Shown here in pieces: positions 1 to 10,440 of a stretch of 64,000 nt of DNA. A program made the translations under genes and the position numbers. Each line of letters begins with the position of its first letter. The stretch's first letter is position 1. The notes under the pieces were generated by a model. It saw only the letters and a program-made list of their open reading frames with translations. It did no database searches and had not been told where the DNA came from. The stretch is taken from contig OX485806.1 in assembly GCA_950295325.1 (NCBI GenBank), positions 57,655,169 to 57,719,168 on the forward strand, given 5' to 3'. The stretch is from Polytrichum commune. Its lineage: Eukaryota; Streptophyta; Polytrichopsida; Polytrichales; Polytrichaceae.

Positions 1-382
1 GAAGCGTGAACATCCTCGATTGGGCAGTGAGGGACTGTTGTGGTCGAGGGTCTTATTGTTTGTCCACCACAAAGGATGCACAACTGCTGCAGGATGGAAA
101 AGGCTGGCGGGCCTTACTCAACGATGGATGTTGATGCCACCTCCCCGAGTTTTTCTTTGGCCACCGTCCACTAGTTGATAAGCTCAAGATGCTTGCGATG
201 TGGTTGCCCCTGTCTGTGCGCCCAAGAATGGGTTCGGTCCCAACAACTTTTGCAGTGACTCTCGCCGGCAACCCAAATTCTTCTAGAGTAATGCCAAGTT
301 GTTCCTAGGCTTTGCAAGAATATGAAGCCAGGGCATCTAAGTATCGCTACCCTCTACCTCCCACTGTTGCATTAAGATAAAG
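1..382 (+). other. Flank of LINE copy 1; no secure gene
   Basis: This is the DNA into which LINE copy 1 inserted. A short open stretch after a possible splice acceptor near 308 reads through to a TAA near 376-378, and an upstream open stretch starts near 8. I considered a plant FAD-dependent monooxygenase C-terminus but the match is only impressionistic, so no function is assigned. It could equally be non-coding. Confidence 0.25.
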
Positions 383-395
383 ACCACAATCTCTA
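383..395. repeat. Target-site duplication, LINE copy 1 (3' side)
   Basis: ACCACAATCTCTA directly abuts the simple-repeat tail of LINE copy 1. The identical 13 bases recur at 6803-6815 beyond the 5' break of the element. Long exact duplications of this size are typical of LINE target-primed insertion. Confidence 0.9.
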
Positions 396-690
396 GAAGA
401 AGAAGAAACTTCGATCTGCGGTAGGGGACCGACGTGAATGAAGTGTCTGTTCGTTCCACCCCTTAACCTATGCCCACAGGGCATAGGAATAGAAGTATAG
501 AACTACTTCCCCCTTTCAAGAGTAGACACTATAGTCACAAGTAACCAGTGACAAATAGAAACCAATAACAGATAGACAGTATATAAATAAGGGTTGATTA
601 ATATAGAGTTTGTTTTGTGCAGAGTTGAACGTCAGACCATGAGCTCATTATTGTGTGGAGATAACGTTTTTCATATAAAGCTTTGATACA
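396..690 (-). other. LINE copy 1 3' UTR with simple-repeat tail
   Basis: In the sense of the element the 3' end is AGTTTC followed by (TTC)n at 395-410, not poly(A). LINE copy 2 ends in AGTTTC plus (TATC)n at 52475-52493, so the family uses short tandem repeats as its tail. A conserved block (about 411-545) matches 52494-52645. A perfect stem-loop, 9-bp stem and 3-base loop, lies at 467-487, about 60-90 bases from the tail; LINE reverse transcriptases often recognise such a structure, but that role is inferred here. Confidence 0.7.
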
Positions 691-691
691 T

Positions 692-1640
692 CTAGGGGGG
701 GTTTTGTATTTGAGGTAGAGGTTGGTGATTTTCTAGTATTCTTTTGTGGAGGAGGATGGACATGGCATATTGTATGGCAATGGTATTGATGTTTTTGAAG
801 GTATTTCGGATGGATAGCATAGGTAGTTTAAATTTGTCTTCAAGTAGTTTCATTGATGGAATGTGCGCTGCGGCTCTGGCGCCTGCTGTAATAACAATGA
901 GTGGATCGATTTTCCAGCCTAGAGTAGCAATGTTTTCTATCGGTGGTTTATATTTGTTAGCTTTAGCTTCTAGTGTTTCTAGTGAAAATCTATCATTACA
1001 GTATGTGAATTCAATGAATTGTATGGTAAGTGTTTGGTCTATTTGTGGGGGGTTCATTTTGATATGGTAACCCTTTAACGCAAAGAATGTTGGGTCTAAA
1101 TCGAGAGTTACAGTGGCATCTTTGGGTTCCACATGTGCAGGGTACATTCTTGGGGGTTGTCATTAAAGGTACCAGCGTTCATAAGAATGTAGCATCGGGA
1201 TTTTTCAAAAGAAATTAGTAATTTTCTGATTTCCCATACTACTTTGTTATGTCTTTTGATGTGTAATGAGTGAATATGTTGTTGCCTACATGTGAGTAGT
1301 ACATGTAGCCATGTATCAGATTCGTATGAATTACAAATAGGACAGGTGATAGTGGGGAATCTTTGTCTACCAAAGAAGGTTTGTTTTCTGGCTTGGCCCA
1401 TGTAGGTTCCGGTGCAAAATTTGATAAGGCATGATTTTTGCTTGTCCGTAATAGTAGGGTTAATCCAAAATTCATTGGAAAGTTCTTTGTCAATGTCTTC
1501 ATTGCCTGTCCATTTACAAATATTGGGGGTTTGTATGGCCATAGTTTCTAAGTTGTTTATTCTGTCATTTTTTTTTTGTTTTTCTAGGAATCTAACGGGG
1601 CCTTTGTCTTGCGTGTCTATCATGGAGGGCCATTCGTCTT
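692..1640 (-). pseudogene. LINE ORF2 C-terminus with Cys/His knuckle (copy 1)
   Basis: Two overlapping minus-strand frames (1108-1623 and 692-1147) together encode the end of ORF2. The upstream frame contains CPIC, then TWLHVLLTC and IKRHNKVVW, the C-x2-C...H-x4-C knuckle found after RT/RNase H in many plant non-LTR elements. The downstream frame carries QFIEFTYCNDRFS and GWKIDPLIVITAGARA, closely matching QFIEFTYTNDRFS and GWKVDPLIVILAGARG in copy 2 at 53127-53627, which shows family identity. The frame change near 1110-1147 breaks the protein. Function in an intact element: nucleic-acid binding during target-primed reverse transcription. Confidence 0.8.
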
Positions 1641-1674
1641 TTTGGTAGTAGTAAGGTGTGGCATGGGCGTGTTC

Positions 1675-2283
1675 CTATGGGTGTGTGGCACTTCTATGGG
1701 TAAGGTCCAATCTTTCTTTTGCTAATTTATCTGCTTGTTCGTTGCCGTCTATGTTGACATGTGCTTTGACTTTGTATAATGTGATTGGTTGGGAGCGATT
1801 TTGGAGCAATTGTACCATGGAGGCAAGCGTGACTTGGTCAGGGTGACTATTGTGTAGTGTGGGATGTTTAATTTGTGTGTTTAGTATATATAGTACATTT
1901 AGGCTATCGGTGAATATGTATGCGGGTTCATTTGGATATTGGGTATTGATAATTTGTAGTGTTTTATGGATGGCCATCAATTCTGCCCGTAGGATATTCT
2001 GGTGGCCATGTAGTCTTTTGGCTATGCTAAGCCTTTTAGGGCTATAAATGCCATATCATGCTGTTTATTTTCTCCATACTCCCGGAGAGATTAGTTTAGG
2101 TTTTTTAAATGAACCGTCAATGTAATAACTGAATTGTGGATGAAACTTTAATGTCAAGTTAGTTTGGTAGTCAGGTAGTTGAGGCATAGGTGTTTCATTG
2201 AGTGTGGGGATATTGGGATAAGTTAGTTTGGACCATTTTTTGTTGGGATTAACAGGGGTATTTGGGGAAGGTATGCATGGCAA
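1675..2283 (-). pseudogene. LINE RNase H domain (copy 1)
   Basis: The minus strand gives the RNase H catalytic set in order: YYIDGSFKKP (first Asp, in the frame 2065-2283), then RAELMAIHKTL (Glu), YIFTDSLNVLYIL (Asp) and YKVKAHVNIDGNEQADKLAK (His/Asp) in the frame 1675-1990. The two frames are separated by a degenerate gap of about 80 bases with a frameshift and a stop, so no protein can be made. RNase H would remove the RNA template strand during retrotransposition. It is informative because copy 2 has lost this catalytic core. Related plant LINEs also carry a downstream RNase H. Confidence 0.83.
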
Positions 2284-2363
2284 TTTGTGTATATAGTTGT
2301 GATATTGAGAGAGTATTTACAATATGGGTGAGTTGATTTAGTTGTTCATAGGTTCCTATGTAG

Positions 2364-2366
2364 TTA
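2364..2366. repeat. TTA target duplication of Harbinger element, left
   Basis: TTA immediately precedes the left terminal inverted repeat and is repeated at 6618-6620. A 3-bp TTA/TAA target is the hallmark of PIF/Harbinger transposition. Confidence 0.85.
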
Positions 2367-2390
2367 GGGCGGTACCAGATTGGGGGCAGG
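2367..2390 (+). repeat. Harbinger left TIR
   Basis: Begins GGGCGGTACCAGATTGGG. The reverse complement of 6594-6617 begins GGCCAGTCCCAGATTGGG, giving about 20 matching positions of 24. Confidence 0.85.
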
Positions 2391-2553
2391 CAGTTGGAAT
2401 CCCCGCCCCCGATTGGCCCAGGCAGCCTCCTGACTACCACACCGGCGGCAGTTCCCATGGCGGGAATCCGGTGTGGCTTGTGCCAATCCTCCCTGCAACT
2501 TCCAGGGGGCGGAGGCTGGCTCTCTTACCCCCCTGGCGCCGGGCCTCGCCAGC

Positions 2554-2633
2554 TCAGGTACCCAGGTCACCAAACTTCACTCTCGCCGCTGCCTCAGGTA
2601 CCCAGGTCACCAAAATTCCACCTCGCCGCCCCC
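2554..2633 (+). repeat. 40-bp direct repeat, two copies
   Basis: Units 2554-2593 and 2594-2633 both begin TCAGGTACCCAGGTCACC and differ at a few positions. They lie in the GC-rich 5' region of the Harbinger element upstream of the Myb-like ORF. Confidence 0.85.
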
Positions 2634-2879
2634 ACAGTCCATAGGGTCTCTCGCCATGGCTGCTCCAGGGCCTCTTCGACCAGCAGCCTCCTCCCTATCT
2701 GTACTGTTGAACCTGTACCTGCTGCAGCTGGGGGTCGGCTTCGAGTGCAGCTGTAACTCGACATCGACATTTGGTGTTTTTTTTCGGTTTTTTTTCTTAT
2801 TGTTTTTGGGTTATTTGTGTGTTTTTTTGCTCCCTTTTCAACAAATTCCTATTCACTTGTAAATTGGGTTGTGCTTGGG

Positions 2880-4886
2880 ATGGAGTCACAACAAAATATG
2901 CGGGAAGCGGGTGGTGCCAATGCTAGTGTTGTGACAAGTGGAACCCCCCTTGTCGCAGGCACTGCAATTTCAGGACAACATCCTCCCATTCCTCCCACAC
3001 CTTTCTTTCATGGCTTTCCGTGGGCAGGGAATCAATTGCCGTTTCTATATTCCCATTCTTACATGCCTCCAATTCCAAGGTTTGGGTTTAGTGCTCCCGC
3101 CCAAGGCACTCCTAGCGCCACAATTGATCTCACGGAAGGTTCACAAAAACGAGGCCCCCAAGATAGCGTCATTGACCACTCCAACTCAACCAAGAAACGG
3201 AGAGCCCCCCGGAAGAAACCGGAAATTGTCTAATTGGACGATGACAAAGAGGATGTTGGGCTCTTGAAGAATGCTCACCATTGGAGGGACCACTGGGTCA
3301 TTCAACTCATCTCGGTTCAGGGGGAGATGCAAAACACATTCAACGCACCACCAAAGCAAGGTGTGCCTCTTGAATTTCCATAAGTTTTTCCTTTTTTTTG
3401 TATTTTTTCTTTTGATTCTGGTTCTTGGTGTGTGCATCCCAATTGCAACCTGCTTGCTTGTTGCCTCATTGCAAAAGTATTCACATTTATTGAATTCATG
3501 CTTTATTTTTTTGGGTGATCACATGGATCATGCAATCTATCACATGTAACCCTAAAATCACTATATTCGTTAATTTGAGATTTTTGCTTCTCTCAAATTA
3601 ATATATGGACCACAACAACATGGTCTAATGTCTGGGTAGTCCTACCTAAACCATCTTGAAATGTATTATCAATTGGGTTATTGATTTGAACACCCGCTTC
3701 AAAATATTTGCATCTTACAACATTCTCCAACATGTGTGTCATTTTATCCATGTTCTTGTATTTCTAAATGTCTCCAATTGCAGAAAAAGTCGCAAATTAA
3801 CGAATATATCGATTGAACCTGTAATCTCTCTGCAAATTTGTTCTGCCTATAATCTGTCTGCAGGTCTCTACTGACTGTAATCTGTCTGATGTATTCTGTC
3901 TGCTACATTCTGTCTGCAGACTATATTATGATGTATTATGTCTGCAGACTATATTCTGCTGTATTCAATCTACAGATTGTATTCTGCTGTATTCAGTCTG
4001 CAGACAATATTCTGTTATATTCAGTCTGCAGACAATATTTTGTAGTATTCAGTCTGCAGACAATATTCAGTTGTATTCAGTCTGCACACAGTATTCTATT
4101 GTATTCAGTCTGCATACTATATTCTGCACTCTGCTGCTACAGAATGTAATCTGGTCTGCAAGCAGTTGCAAACTAAAATGTTTTTTTTAGGTTTTGTATT
4201 AGGGTGCAGTGCAATTTGTTTTGTAGGTTGCACATTATGATATGAAAATGGTTATGCTTATAAGCTGCACCCTTTCATTTTAAGTGTTATGATTCGTTCA
4301 ATCTTCATATGAATTTTTTGTTTCGCAATTGTTTTGGAATTCAAAAGGCATTCACGGTGTGCGTATTCAAATTATGGCTTGTTGTTGGAAACGTTGTGTA
4401 GGTGTGGACAATTGGTCCCGGTTGCACACGAAACTTGTGTCCCTTTGTCCGGATTTTACAAAGGACAGCGAGGCTTGCAGGAAGAAATGGAGTTCCATAT
4501 ACAACGACTACAAGGAAGACAAGGCCATGAATATGCGGTCCGGTTCCGAACGTTCAGATAAATGTCGTTGGTACCAACTTGTGGATGAGTTCATGTCCGA
4601 CAGGGCGCATGTCGTTTCACATGCGCACGCGAGTGCAACGAATCCAGATGGTCCAAAGTCCGCAAGCCCATTGTTCACCAACACCACAGAATACAAGAGT
4701 GGTGAGAGCACATCAAAATCTCCCGAGCCTAAACGTAAGGATGACGTTTTTCTAGAGCGATGCCTTGGTAGGATTGAGGAGAGTAGCAATAATCTTATGG
4801 ATAGTTTGAAGGCAAGTGATGATATGAAAATGGCTTTATTGGTGAGCATGCAACAAACTATGCAGAAACTAGTAGAAAAACTTTGA
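2880..4886 (+). pseudogene. Harbinger Myb/SANT-like ORF (decayed, intron-containing)
   Basis: The first exon starts with ATG at 2880 (MESQQNMREAG...), has a proline-rich N-terminus and a basic patch KKRRAPRKKPE, meets a TAA at 3231, but continues in frame with an acidic stretch and HHWRDHWVIQLI to about 3378. A second coding block lies at about 4391-4886 with DSEACRKKWSSIYNDYKEDK, the helix pattern of trihelix/Myb-like proteins partnered with plant Harbinger transposases, then a C-terminal helical segment ending VEKL. The gap about 3380-4390 behaves as an intron and is filled by a minisatellite. In intact elements this protein binds element ends and helps transposase enter the nucleus or act. 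The internal stop makes this copy non-functional. Confidence 0.75.
3836..4140 (+). repeat. 28-bp minisatellite
   Basis: About ten degenerate copies of a 28-bp unit containing TATTCAGTCTGCAGAC. It lies in the inferred intron of the Harbinger Myb-like gene. The last five units are cleanest (about 3990-4130). The chance open frame through it is low-complexity and not a gene. Confidence 0.88.
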
Positions 4887-4977
4887 AAATACAATGTCTC
4901 TATTCCTCGTCATCAATGAAAGTTTGAGCAATGTACGCCTTTGTCTTTGCCATCCAAAGAATTCTTGCAATGGTATT

Positions 4978-6143
4978 TCATCTTGCGGACAACTCTTTGA
5001 ATGATTTTCTTGTAGTGCTCATTGAGATTTCAAATGCCATAGCGTCTTTTTGCTTGATGTATTCTAGAGTTTCTCGTGATTCGTCGTCAATGCCGGCCAA
5101 GCTATACAATGCCAAGTTGGCCACGGCCATTTGCTCGCGCAAGGACGATCCCGACACTTGTGGGATTGCTAGTCCGTTGCGCACCTCATCAGTGGCCTCA
5201 CGCATCCATTCTTCTCTCCAAAAAGTGTTTCCGAAAATTATGCACATGTTGTGCAAAACCAAGCACGTGGAAACCAAATTGAGCACGTTCTTCAAATGCA
5301 CGTCCACCCTCTTCAAAAGAATTCGCCATCTGCCTTTGAGCATCCCGAATGCCCGTTCGAAGCACATGCGTGTGGAACTTTGGACGTTCCAATGGTATTC
5401 CTCTCGTGAAAGACCGTCTTTGTGGCCCTTGAATGGAGCCAACATCCAAGGACGACATGGGTAAGCAGCATCTCCAACCAAAGTATATGGCGAGAACTTG
5501 CCAGCCTCGCAGTATTGGCTGATTGCAGTCCTAGCCCACAGGTTGGCATCGTGCATCGAACTTGCCCACTCTATGTCGAAATCCCAAAACAAACATCTGG
5601 CTGACACCACGCCTTGCAAAAGGATTGAATGAAATCCTTTGCGGTTGTAATAGTCTGGAGCATGCAGTCAGGGTGCAACGATGGGGATGTGAGAGCCATC
5701 CATTGCCCCCACCACGTACGGAATTTGATGCAAGTCTTGGAACTCCTGTGCATATCTTTCCATAGTGGAAGGAGAGGGCCAGTTGATGAATTTCCTTAGC
5801 AAATTTTTTTTTATTGCATCACAAAATTGGGAGACTGCTAGTTGACTAAAAGATAGGCCAATTCTATACAAATCGGCAATGCACTGCATGGAATTACATG
5901 TGGCCAATCTAGAAATTGATACAACAACCTTCACCTGAACATGAATGGCCAAACGCAGCCTCGTGTCTCTTCTCTACAAATTGGGTACGAGAGTACTACA
6001 CAAGTACTCAAAAGTCGAGGCATCCATACGCATACGACCTTTGAACTCCCTCGCATTGAATGAGCCCAACAAGTTCTGATCGAAGAAATCTGGTTTATGC
6101 AGCCCTCAATCATGAGCCCACAAACGTCGTTGGTGTCTCCCAC
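4978..6143 (-). pseudogene. Harbinger DDE transposase (DDE_Tnp_4-like), decayed
   Basis: On the minus strand the acidic triad is visible: VVGAMDGSHIPI (first Asp, near 5690), YTLVGDAAYP (second Asp, near 5480) and ERAFGMLKGRW (Glu, near 5355). Upstream lies a helix-turn-helix-like segment LSFSQLAVSQFCDAIKKNL. One continuous frame runs from about 6135 to 4978 except for a TAG after CSTLVPNL (near 5980) and a TGA just after PIVAP (near 5667). The C-terminus ends at the stop at 4978. The protein would cut and paste the element at TTA/TAA. About 375 codons is normal for the family. Both stops could be single transitions. Confidence 0.87.
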
Positions 6144-6593
6144 TCCACCCCTTCAACCCATGCAGTGCAAGTGTCAACCCTATTTGTTGGCAATGCCACA
6201 ACAAAATTGCCTCCTTTTCTCTCAATATACACTCCAGGGCTGAGAACAAAGAGAGCTGGAAGATTAGCAAAATAACCAGCTTATGGACATCGGTGTCCAT
6301 TTTGGCAACAACCCTAAATTGAAATCTTGGTGATATATGGGAGCTAAACCCTAAAGAGGCTTCTGAATAGAGGGAAAAAAAATATTCATGAGCCCAACTC
6401 TCGGCTCTGCAGACGCTCAAGTGAGAAAGAAGGCCCCTGGTCACAGCTCTCGGCTCTGTAGAGAGCCCGGAAACTTCACAGCAGCTGCGCTTCCTCATGT
6501 GCCGGTGCCGGCCAGGTGTGGTAGGTGGACCCCCTGCCTCCCACGTCGGCAGCTACTATACTAGCTTTTAGCCTAGCCTTTCGCCGCTAGTGC

Positions 6594-6617
6594 CCTGCCC
6601 CCAATCTGGGACTGGCC
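6594..6617 (-). repeat. Harbinger right TIR, then TTA duplication 6618-6620
   Basis: Mirror of the left repeat (core CTGCCCCCAATCTGG). TTA follows immediately, matching 2364-2366. Confidence 0.85.
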
Positions 6618-6620
6618 TTA

Positions 6621-6802
6621 GTATCTGTTGGTCAACAATTGGATATTCCCACTAGCATCTATCTTTGCCTCTCATGCTACTACTACAGTAGCTCCTCACC
6701 CTTATTTTGGTGGTGTATGCAGAGTATTTGTAGTGTAGGAAGTTCTTTCCTAGGTATATTAAGTTCTGGTGGTATAGTGGGTTCTTCATATGTGATAGTA
6801 TC
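6621..6802 (-). mobile_element. 5' remnant of LINE copy 1 beyond the Harbinger insertion
   Basis: Plus-strand words TTTTGGTGGTG (6705-6715) and TTCTTCATATGTGATAGT (6782-6799) correspond to 54412 and 54494 in LINE copy 2 (TTTTGGTGGTG, TTCGTCATATGTAATGGT). The alignment joins seamlessly to 2366 when the Harbinger element is removed. It covers part of the methyltransferase-like segment described at 54310-55140. Confidence 0.75.
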
Positions 6803-6815
6803 ACCACAATCTCTA
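6803..6815. repeat. Target-site duplication, LINE copy 1 (5' side)
   Basis: ACCACAATCTCTA, identical to 383-395. Confidence 0.9.
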
Positions 6816-6933
6816 CACCTAACCCTAGCCTAACATAGCTCTTGGCACTACATTGTGCTGCCGCACCGGAGCCCCCGCTCTCTTTTCCTGCTTCGAAGCA
6901 CTAGAAAATTCTCATTGTAGCAGAGTTTCCACC

Positions 6934-6997
6934 CTTTCTTTCTTTCTTTCTTTCTTTCTTTCTCTGTCTCTCTCTGTCTTTCTTTCTTTCTTTCTAA
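6934..6997 (+). repeat. (CTTT)n microsatellite
   Basis: Tandem TTTC units interrupted by a short CTCTGT cluster. The plus-strand Ser/Leu-rich frame over it is an artefact of the repeat. Confidence 0.95.
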
Positions 6998-8289
6998 TGA
7001 GCCTCTCCTCTCTGGACCCCCAAGACCTCTCCAACTCTCTCATTTTCTCATGCGTTGTCCGGCATCTTTGGGGCAACCCAAAGAAAAGAAAAGAAAAGCT
7101 AACCACTTGATGTTTTCTCTTTATCTCCTTTTTCTTTGCCTCTCAACTTAACTTAAGCGAACCTAGACTTAATTTTGGTCCCTCCTATCTTTTAAGTGTT
7201 ACTTCAGTCCTTCAATTGCTTCTCACACCAAGATTACGTTGCTTTTAAATTAACTACGCATGTGGGCATAATTTTTGGCTCACATATTCCATCTTGAAGC
7301 CTTTGAATACGCATAATCCCCTTGACCTATTAGCAAAGACATCAATTCTGAAGACTCAAATGATTTTCCAATTGTTAATCGCGAGGCTGTCAATCTATTT
7401 TGTGAGTAAGTTTTTTTTTTTTCTTCTTCAAATGCTTCATATGGTTGGTTTTTTTTCCTTGAGGCATATTTCACATATATTTCACTAAACTCATATGAAG
7501 TAAACAATAATTATTAATATATTTATGTGGTCATGTTCTAGCAATATGATACCACACTGTCGCCGACGTTGGTGACCATTTCTTGAAGATCCGAGATTTA
7601 AATCAAGTCCATCTCCCCCTCAAGGCCTTCCTATCTATGCTAAGAATAAGGCTTCCTTTCTTGGTGCTCAACCTTCCCTTTCAATTCATAGAAACATTAA
7701 ACATTATGATCAACGGGTTCTAGACTTCATAGATTTAAAGGCCAATTCATGTTCAGGATCCATCATAACAAGTTTCAATGATGGTTAATTCTTTGTTAGC
7801 ACTTGTTCAAGTACCATAACTAAGGTTTTTATTTTTGTCATCTTTTTTTTAATATACTTTCATTTATATCTTGGGGTTACACATATTTTCTATCTCATTT
7901 GATCTTCCTTGCATTTCCTATGTTTGAATTATATTATTGATTTATTGCAATACTAAGTATTTTTGTTGTAATATGTTGTGTTTCATTTTGAACGTTGGTC
8001 TTACTATGAATGTCAATGATAATTATTATTATCATGTCATAAGGGATGCAATACAAATATTAAAATTTGGATATCATACATATAAATGCCCATTATCATT
8101 TTCATTTCTCAATGTTCAATTCTCACTTCTCATAATCTAAGAGTCTATTGGTTATTATTCCCACCCTTTTTGTTTTTTAACCCTCCAATTGTGCCAAAAT
8201 ACCACGGTTATAGGACATAAGTGAGCCTATTACCATATTTTTTCCTTCCTCACCACTCACAAGATAGCACTCTCCAACTAGCCATTTGA
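6998..8289. other. AT-rich spacer, nothing recognised
   Basis: No open frame longer than about 75 codons, no splice-consistent exon and no terminal repeats that I can pair. The 5' LTR expected for the copia element that follows is not found here. Confidence 0.5.
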
Positions 8290-8802
8290 GCTCAAGAGGA
8301 GCAAACTAAAGTGTTTTAAGTAATTTGAGTGTTGGAAAAAATATTGGAGGCATAAGGCTAATCATTTGAGGTCAAAAATAGCATAATTGAGTGTTTTGAG
8401 TGTTCCCAATGCCATTTTAAAAAGAGGCTTGTCTTTTGACCTCAAGTACATCTAATTTCCTAGGTCTGAAGATAAGATTGATTTATTCATTTAGAATGTT
8501 GAGGTGCAATAATGCATTTTGAAAAATAAGATGACTTATTTAAGAGCACAAAGGTCCAATTTATATAAGTTAATGTGTAAACCAACATTTTAAGAAGAAG
8601 AGGCTAAAATTTGAATGAATTGAGGCATAAAAAGACCAAAATGTTTCATTTGATGATGAAAAACCTTCATTAAGCAAGGGCATAAGTTGAATATATTAAG
8701 GGTGCATTTTAGGTCCCAAAGGCATGATTTGAAAGTTTTGAGCATACAAACTCAATTTTTGAGTGTAAGATGGTATATCTTGAGAGTGAAGGGGCTAGAG
8801 TC
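8290..8802 (+). repeat. Copia leader with degenerate TTTGAG-type repeats
   Basis: Words such as TTTTGAGTG, TTTGAGG and CATTTGA recur irregularly. The reverse complement of the same low-complexity leader lies at 26030-26760 and 31620-31980, so it is a family feature between LTR and gag. Confidence 0.65.
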
Positions 8803-9560
8803 ATGGACAAGTTCCACGGAAAGAAATTTAGCATTTGGAATTTAAAGATGAAGATGATTTTGGCTTCCATAGAACTTTAAAACATTGTGGACATATCCGA
8901 GGAAGCTCCAACTTCCAATGCGGATCCCAAGGTCAAGAAATAACATCAAAGGCACGTCAAAAAGGCTATGTCCATCATCAACTTCAACTTGACGGACAAC
9001 CAACCTGCGCACATCAAGAGTTGGAAAGCACCAGTGGAGGCATGGACGATCCTTTGTAACATTCACAAGACAACAAAATTGTCCAACATTCTCTTTGTTC
9101 GTCGCAATTTCTTCACGTGCAAGAAGCAAAAAAATGACGACTTGTTGGACCACGTTAACAAGGTCAAAGCCCTTGCGGATTAACTCGCGTATTTGGAGGT
9201 ACCCGTGCGGGAGGAAGACATTGTCATGACTTTGCTCGAGAGTTTTCCGACCTCATATGAATACTTAATCACCGTTTTGGAATCAAAGGCAATGAAGGAG
9301 TTCACGATGAAATACATGATGGCATGTTTGATACACGAGATGTCGTAGCGCAATGAGAAAGAACCCCAAAGTGAACATGCAGCGATGATGTCGCATAAAT
9401 ACAAAATGAACAATCCACCTTCATGGCAAGGCGTAAGGACGTGCTACTAGTATGAAACATCAGGCCATATTGTACAATTTTGCTAGAGAACAAAGAAAAA
9501 GAAAAAGAAATGCCAAAAATGCAAATGATGTGGACGAAATCGCATTTGTGACACAACTCA
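8803..9560 (+). pseudogene. Copia gag (UBN2-type) copy A
   Basis: ATG at 8803 begins MDKFHGKKFSIWNLKMKM, the standard copia gag opening (substrate-like F-x-G-x-x-F-x-x-W). Further motifs: MSIINFNLTDN, AWTILCNIHKTT, HVNKVKALAD and EEDIVMTLLESFP. A degraded CCHC knuckle follows near 9450-9480 (CY.YETSGHIVQFC), where one Cys position is now a stop. At least five in-frame stops interrupt the frame. The product would have been the capsid protein of the retroelement particle. Confidence 0.82.
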
Positions 9561-10440
9561 AAAAACATTCGGAACTTTAACACCGCTGACTCGTACATTT
9601 GAACCTGATGAGCGTTTATGCACTCCAAAGCATGGTGAGGGACATGAACCTAGATAAAACCTCTCGTCCCACCTCTACAGTGGTTTGCAAAGCATGCACA
9701 GAGGGTAAGCAATATGCAACAAAGTTGGGCAACGATGCAGAGATGCAAGTAACAAAACCCTTGGAGATTGTGCATTCGGATATTTGTGGCCCCATGGAAA
9801 ACATGTATGTGGGAACAGTAGAATATTTTGTTACTTTCTTTGATGATTTTTGGAGGAAGGTGTGGGTTTACATGATGAAATTCAAAGGAGAGTGGTTTAA
9901 GAGGTTTAAGAAATTCCAAACATTTGTAGAAATACAATTAGAGCATGAAATCAAGGCATTTTGGTGAATTAACAAAAATGATTCCATTTCAAAAGATTTT
10001 GAAATATTTTTGATGGAACACGGCATTGACATCACACCTCAAGACATTGGATCAGCAGAACATGCAAATTGAATTGTTATTGCAATGACAAAGCATATGC
10101 TCAAAGCTCAAAAACTCGAGAAATCACTTTAGGCGAAAGCGGTGACAAATGCGGTTTATACACTAAACCAATGTTCGACGACAACCTTGCTCTCCATTAC
10201 ACATCAAGAAATGTGGAGTGGGAGGATGCCTTGCATTGCACACATGCATGTGTTCAAAAGCAATGTCTCCGGACAAAAAAAACGGGTAAATTCGATGCGA
10301 AAAAATGAAATGTGTGTTTCTTGGATATTGCGAGGGCATAAAGGCATATAGGTTGATGTGTTTGGAAACCATATATCATTATAGAAATCAAATAAGATAA
10401 ACAAAATCTTTATAGAAGATAGTGAGAGCATTAGAAGCGA
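9560..10440 (+). pseudogene. Copia integrase copy A
   Basis: The frame at 9599-9967 shows CKACTEGKQ (tail of the zinc-binding GAG-pre-integrase region) and PLEIVHSDICGPM, the rve-core signature with the first Asp, then YFVTFFDDFWRKVWVYMMK with the second Asp. The third acidic region and downstream part follow to about 10350 in shifted frames (DIGSAEHAN, AKAVTNAVYTLNQC). A stop at 9965 and further breaks inactivate it. The intact enzyme would join element cDNA to host DNA. Confidence 0.83.

Larger units (their letters stand above)
2367..6617 (+). mobile_element. PIF/Harbinger DNA transposon (complete but dead)
   Basis: Terminal inverted repeats of about 24 bases bound the element: left 2367-2390 and right 6594-6617, sharing the core CCAGATTGGGGGCAGG. 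TTA lies on both sides. Inside are the two divergent/convergent genes expected of the superfamily: a Myb/SANT-like ORF on the plus strand (2880-4886) and a DDE transposase on the minus strand (4978 to about 6143). Both contain in-frame stops. It sits inside LINE copy 1, so it is younger than that LINE. GC content is higher at the ends than in the AT-rich surroundings. Confidence 0.92.
396..6802 (-). mobile_element. 5'-truncated LINE (copy 1), interrupted by a Harbinger element
   Basis: The LINE occupies 396-2366 and continues at 6621-6802; the piece between is a younger DNA transposon. It is read on the minus strand, so its 3' end is at 396. It holds the 3' UTR, a Cys/His knuckle region and RNase H, and the 5'-most part (6621-6802) aligns by eye with 54409-54520 of LINE copy 2. 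The RT, endonuclease and ORF1 are absent, as in ordinary 5' truncation during target-primed reverse transcription. An exact 13-bp target duplication (383-395 and 6803-6815) fixes both ends. Several frameshifts and stops show it is dead. Confidence 0.88.

Noticed and set aside
1-382. Possible FAD-dependent monooxygenase C-terminus
   Set aside because: No Rossmann or GD motif can be read; resemblance rests on a few residues.
3889-4149. 86-codon plus-strand frame
   Set aside because: It is the translation of the 28-bp minisatellite.
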